A DNA stretch of 64,000 nucleotides from Terriglobia bacterium (GTDB lineage: Bacteria; Acidobacteriota; Terriglobia; Terriglobales; Acidobacteriaceae). Location of the stretch: contig JAIQFC010000019.1 of the NCBI GenBank assembly GCA_020073465.1, positions 56,634 to 120,633 on the forward strand, given 5' to 3'. The stretch's first letter is position 1. The number at the start of each line of letters is the position of its first letter. The notes below the pieces were generated by a model that ran no database searches, was not told the DNA's origin, and was given only the letters and a program-made list of their open reading frames with translations. Of this stretch, positions 61,071-64,000 are shown in pieces. The position numbers and the translations under genes were made by a program.

Positions 61071-62018
61071 TCATTCTCCCGCGGCCTTCGGACCTCTCCG
61101 CGGCTTGTCCGCCTCCGCTGACAGCATCACCTGCGCCGGACCTGAAATTCCGCCATCCTTCCGCACGCGCCAGAAGTGCACAATCATCAGCACCGACGCC
61201 ACGATCGGGATCCCAATGCAGTGCCAGATGTAGGACCGCAGCAAAGCATTGGCATCGACAATCGACCCGCCCAGCAACCCAAACCGCACATCGTTGTAAG
61301 GCGTCATGCCCAGCATGGAACCAAATGGTCCCTCATGCCCCAACAGCGGCGTAGCGCGCGCCATGTTCGTGCCCACCGTGACGGCCCAGAATCCCAACTG
61401 ATCGTCGGGCAGCAGATATCCGGTGAACGAGAGCAGCAGGGTGAACACCAGCAGCAGCACGCCGATATTCCAGTTAAACTCGCGCGGTTTCTTGTAAGAC
61501 CCGGTCAGAAACACCCTGAACATGTGCAGCCACACCCCAATCACCATCAGGTGGGCAGCCCATCGGTGCATGTTGCGGAGAATCTTGCCGAATGGCACGT
61601 CGTGCTCGAGGTAAAGCACGTCACGAAATGCCTGCACCTTGCTGGGGTGGTAATAAAACATCAGCAGCACGCCCGTATAGGTGAGGATGATGAACAGGTA
61701 AAACGTGATCCCACCCATGCCCCACGTATAGCTGTAGCGCACCGCATCCCGATTAATTTTCGCCGGATGTAGGTGCAGGAATACGTTCGACAGCACGCCC
61801 AGCGCCCGGTTGCGCGGCGTGTCGTCATGCTTGTGGCGGAAGATCGAGGTGTAGACCTGGGTCTTGGTCGGATCTTTTAGCCCCTCGATCTGTTCCTTCG
61901 CCTTGGCGGGAATGTCGGTCTTGAGCGCCTGGATGTCGTCCTTCACCCCGGCGGCGACCTTCTCCAGCACCCCGACCTTGTTGCCGTTTTTTCCGTTCGG
62001 ATTGTTTTCGTCAGCCAT
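61071..62018 (-). CDS. Cytochrome b, N-terminal half (b6-like)
   Basis: 315 aa. A hydrophilic N-terminal extension of about 75 residues (GKNGNKVGVLEKVAAGVKDD) precedes four helices. Haem-ligand His pairs are in NMHRWAAHLMVIGVWLHMFR and in YIWHCIGIPIVASVLMIVHF. GGITFYLFIILTYTGVLLMFYY opens helix A. It forms the quinol-oxidising core with the C-terminal half and the Rieske protein. MADENN at 62018 is used as the start; an ATG at 62036 lies 6 codons earlier. Confidence 0.92.
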   Translation of the reverse strand: MADENNPNGKNGNKVGVLEKVAAGVKDDIQALKTDIPAKAKEQIEGLKDPTKTQVYTSIFRHKHDDTPRNRALGVLSNVFLHLHPAKINRDAVRYSYTWGMGGITFYLFIILTYTGVLLMFYYHPSKVQAFRDVLYLEHDVPFGKILRNMHRWAAHLMVIGVWLHMFRVFLTGSYKKPREFNWNIGVLLLVFTLLLSFTGYLLPDDQLGFWAVTVGTNMARATPLLGHEGPFGSMLGMTPYNDVRFGLLGGSIVDANALLRSYIWHCIGIPIVASVLMIVHFWRVRKDGGISGPAQVMLSAEADKPRRGPKAAGE

Positions 62019-62040
62019 GATGAGTCCTGAATTCAAGATT

Positions 62041-62077
62041 GACTCAATGAATCAATGAGTCATTGAATCAATGGGTC
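62041..62077. repeat. 8-bp-period array (TGAATCAA type)
   Basis: Reads TGACTCAA, TGAATCAA, TGAGTCAT, TGAATCAA, TGGGTCC in 8-bp register. It fills the gap between the Rieske stop (62078) and the cytochrome b start. Confidence 0.68.
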
Positions 62078-62722
62078 CTACACTCCCGTCAAAAACGCCC
62101 CCGGATCGTTGAACTTGCTCGGCTGCCCCTTCGGCCACTGATACAAGCGCGACGTGTCCACGATGATCTGCCCATCGGGCGCCAGTTCCACATGCGCCCG
62201 GTCCATCGGACGCGGCGCCGGACCTTCGAAGTTCACTCCCTCGCTGTCATATCCACTGCCGTGGCACGGGCACTTGAACTTGTTCTCGCTCGGTTTCCAG
62301 TCCGGCGTGCATCCCAGGTGCGTACAGCGCGCATAGATCACGAAGAGCCGGTCGGGCGTGCGGTCCACCCAGATGCGGTACTTCTGTTGCCATTTGGTGT
62401 CCACGCCGAGTGCGTACTCAGACGGATACCCGATCTTGAATACCGAGTTGGGTTCGAAAAGAGTGCGCGGAAGGAAGAAGCGGAAGAAAGCAAGAAACCA
62501 CGATGTGAGGAAGGCCGTCACCCCTACCCAAACCAGACGTCGCCGCCGCTTGTCGATCTCCGTGTTGGACGGACCGATCGCCGCCACGCCTGCCGCTGCG
62601 GCTGCTTTTGAGGTGCCCACCGCCGGCGTGCCCACGTACTTCGTGGCATCCACCGCAGCCTTCGCCGCCGGTTTCGCTGCCTCCGGATTCGGATTGACCT
62701 TCTCGGTCTCCGGCTCCGCCAT
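62078..62722 (-). CDS. Rieske iron-sulfur protein
   Basis: 214 aa. An Ala/Pro/Lys-rich cytoplasmic tail (about residues 1-55) precedes a single membrane helix (about 65-87). The 2Fe-2S ligands are in CTHLGCTPDW and CPCHGSGYD, the standard C-x-H / C-x2-H pair with both disulfide cysteines. Quinol-oxidation partner of the split cytochrome b genes downstream. Confidence 0.94.
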   Translation of the reverse strand: MAEPETEKVNPNPEAAKPAAKAAVDATKYVGTPAVGTSKAAAAAGVAAIGPSNTEIDKRRRRLVWVGVTAFLTSWFLAFFRFFLPRTLFEPNSVFKIGYPSEYALGVDTKWQQKYRIWVDRTPDRLFVIYARCTHLGCTPDWKPSENKFKCPCHGSGYDSEGVNFEGPAPRPMDRAHVELAPDGQIIVDTSRLYQWPKGQPSKFNDPGAFLTGV

Positions 62723-62755
62723 GTGTCCCCTCCTGGTGCTTTGATGACTTGGGCC

Positions 62756-63814
62756 CTAATCCAAACCGGCGGCAGCCGCGTACGTCGGCTCCGCCACCTG
62801 CCTCCCTGATCCCGAATGAAGTGCTGGAGCGAATCGATGAACGGTTACTCCCATGGCCTCCAGCACGATCTGGCCCAGGGCGCTTATGAATTTCGGAGAA
62901 TCGTTGAGACCCGCGCTCATTTCGAACTGCGTGAAGCCCAGTTGCTGCGCTTCATGCCGCGCCTCATGGTTGATCTCGCCCAGCGTCTCGACGTGATCCG
63001 AGACAAAGGCGACGGGCACGATGCAAACTTCCCGAATGCTCTCTGCTTCCATCGCCCGCAGAGTCCGATGCAGGGAAGGTTGCAGCCACTTGCTGGCTCC
63101 GACCTTGCTCTGGTAGCAGAGCCGGTGATGATTCCGCCATCCTCCCCGCTCCATCAGCAGTTCGACGGTTGCTTCAATCTGACGCTGATACGGGTCTCCC
63201 TTTTCGATCACAGAAATGGGAACGCTGTGCGCGCTGAAGACAATTTCGGCTCGCTCGGGGACCGGAAAACGCACCAGAGCTTCCTCGACTTTTTCGACCA
63301 CCGCATCAAGATACATTCCGTGGCGGTAGAAGCTTTCTACCTTGTGTACCGGCACATCGTCGCAGAACAGGCGCCGCCATTCATTCAAGCTGCTGCCTGT
63401 CGTAGTCGAGGAGTACTGCGGATATAGCGGCAGCAACACGACTTCGTCGCGCTCCGCCGCACGGAGGCGTTCAATTGCTTCCCCCGTAAACGGGTGCCAG
63501 TACCGCATCGCCACGAAGCAGCGCGCATCCAGCCCCAGATTTCCGAGTTCCGCCTGCAGCGCCCGCGCTTGTTGCTCCGTAAATCGTCGAATGGGCGAGC
63601 CTCCGCCAATGGTCGCGTAGTGATGCTGCACCTTGCGCGCCCGCGTGGTTGAGATGAGCTTTGCCAGAGGTTTGCGCCCGATGCGGGCAAAAGGGAAGTC
63701 AATGATGTCAGGATCGCAGAACAGGTTATAAAGAAATGGTTCGATCGCTTCCAGCGTGTCGGGACCCCCGAGCTGAAAGAGAACTACCCCCACACGCCGT
63801 GATGTGCGCGCCAT
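62756..63814 (-). CDS. hemH: Ferrochelatase
   Basis: Inserts Fe2+ into protoporphyrin IX to make protohaem, 352 aa. GVVLFQLGGPDTLEAIEPFLYN starts the fold (shown here across strand 1 and helix 1), with LPLYPQYSSTTTGSSLNE in the middle. The active-site His is in VFSAHSVPISVI, and KVGASKWLQPS is the ferrochelatase signature. It is first in the leftward haem/cytochrome cluster, 33 bp before the Rieske gene, which suits haem supply to the complex. Confidence 0.95.
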   Translation of the reverse strand: MARTSRRVGVVLFQLGGPDTLEAIEPFLYNLFCDPDIIDFPFARIGRKPLAKLISTTRARKVQHHYATIGGGSPIRRFTEQQARALQAELGNLGLDARCFVAMRYWHPFTGEAIERLRAAERDEVVLLPLYPQYSSTTTGSSLNEWRRLFCDDVPVHKVESFYRHGMYLDAVVEKVEEALVRFPVPERAEIVFSAHSVPISVIEKGDPYQRQIEATVELLMERGGWRNHHRLCYQSKVGASKWLQPSLHRTLRAMEAESIREVCIVPVAFVSDHVETLGEINHEARHEAQQLGFTQFEMSAGLNDSPKFISALGQIVLEAMGVTVHRFAPALHSGSGRQVAEPTYAAAAGLD

Positions 63815-63972
63815 TCCCCAGAAACCCCAGAACGGGGCAATGTACTCCGTCAGCGCGCGTGAGTCAATGCCGCACCCGCAAAAGCCTGTGGAGAAAGTGC
63901 CCGCTACACTCGAGGTTCGCAGCTAGAGCAGTAATCTTACGGCAGCAATGAATGAGCGGGCCTCATGAAAAG

Positions 63973-64000
63973 GAAGCCCACAGCGTACGCTGTGGGCTTC
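63973..64000 (-). terminator. Perfect 28-bp palindromic terminator at the window edge
   Basis: GAAGCCCACAGCGT and its exact complement ACGCTGTGGGCTTC meet without a spacer. Read leftward it is followed by CTTTTCAT, a T-rich tail, so it most likely ends a leftward transcript from a gene to the right of the window and insulates the hemH cluster. A gap of 158 bp without a gene lies between it and hemH. Confidence 0.7.

Noticed and set aside
63736..63951. 71-codon open frame near the right edge
   Set aside because: It overlaps the hemH start region antisense and has Arg/Pro/Cys-rich, non-protein-like composition.

Overview
The window reads as a chromosomal segment of a soil-type Acidobacteriota bacterium (class Terriglobia, Koribacter/Sulfotelmatobacter-like). 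This is inferred from high GC content, bacillithiol genes (BshB1, YpdA), many beta-propeller and Ig-like lipoproteins, a multihaem cytochrome bc assembly, and families of short intergenic repeats of the kind I associate with this phylum. No rRNA, tRNA, CRISPR array, IS element or integrase was seen. Most of the window is housekeeping DNA with accessory patches.

Layout. 1-6.2 kb: NAD kinase (cut by the left edge), lysA translationally coupled to a GAF-GAF-PP2C phosphatase, hpt, a metallo-beta-lactamase-fold hydrolase and an O-methyltransferase. 6.2-10 kb: a frameshifted beta-propeller lipoprotein, then a leftward unit made of a fluoride riboswitch, crcB, a DUF190 gene and bshB1; bshB1 carries an in-frame insertion of intergenic repeat DNA. 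10-20.2 kb: a GH30 glycosidase, a prenyl synthase, a lone receiver protein, xseB, a homocysteine methyltransferase/MTHFR fusion, a surface lipoprotein, a penicillin acylase-family hydrolase, and fur behind a perfect Fur-type palindrome. 20.3-30.4 kb: small membrane and secreted proteins, a DHH protein, an RNB ribonuclease, a glutaminase-less GlmS-like isomerase and a sugar porter.

30.6-37.6 kb is the most accessory-looking stretch. It holds a small membrane protein, a signal-less GH24 lysozyme, a protein with only sigma region 4, and then a rightward cassette: ECF-like sigma factor, ZAS-type anti-sigma factor, a protein of unknown family, and a TPR-CHAT lipoprotein with an intact His/Cys dyad. 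I regard this as the best candidate for an undescribed system.

37.6-50.7 kb: fumarase, YpdA, a frameshifted S9 peptidase, an MFS protein, PilZ, PCD, SSB, a dicluster ferredoxin with an apparently leaderless transcript, a HEAT/barrel-sandwich fusion, and a second sigma/anti-sigma pair whose sigma gene is frameshifted.

50.8-64 kb is a long leftward respiratory cluster. From upstream to downstream it reads hemH, Rieske protein, split cytochrome b (N- and C-terminal halves), a very large 8-haem cytochrome c, a cupredoxin-like lipoprotein, ctaA, ctaB, an ABC ATPase, a small membrane protein, an ABC permease and a DUF420 protein. It joins haem supply, quinol oxidation, haem A synthesis and probable oxidase assembly.

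Across the whole window, non-coding gaps carry short arrays with a strict 7-bp (sometimes 8-bp) period but different core words, plus hairpin elements in at least two copies. Three genes have single-base frameshifts, two of them in homopolymers, so assembly error is a real possibility.
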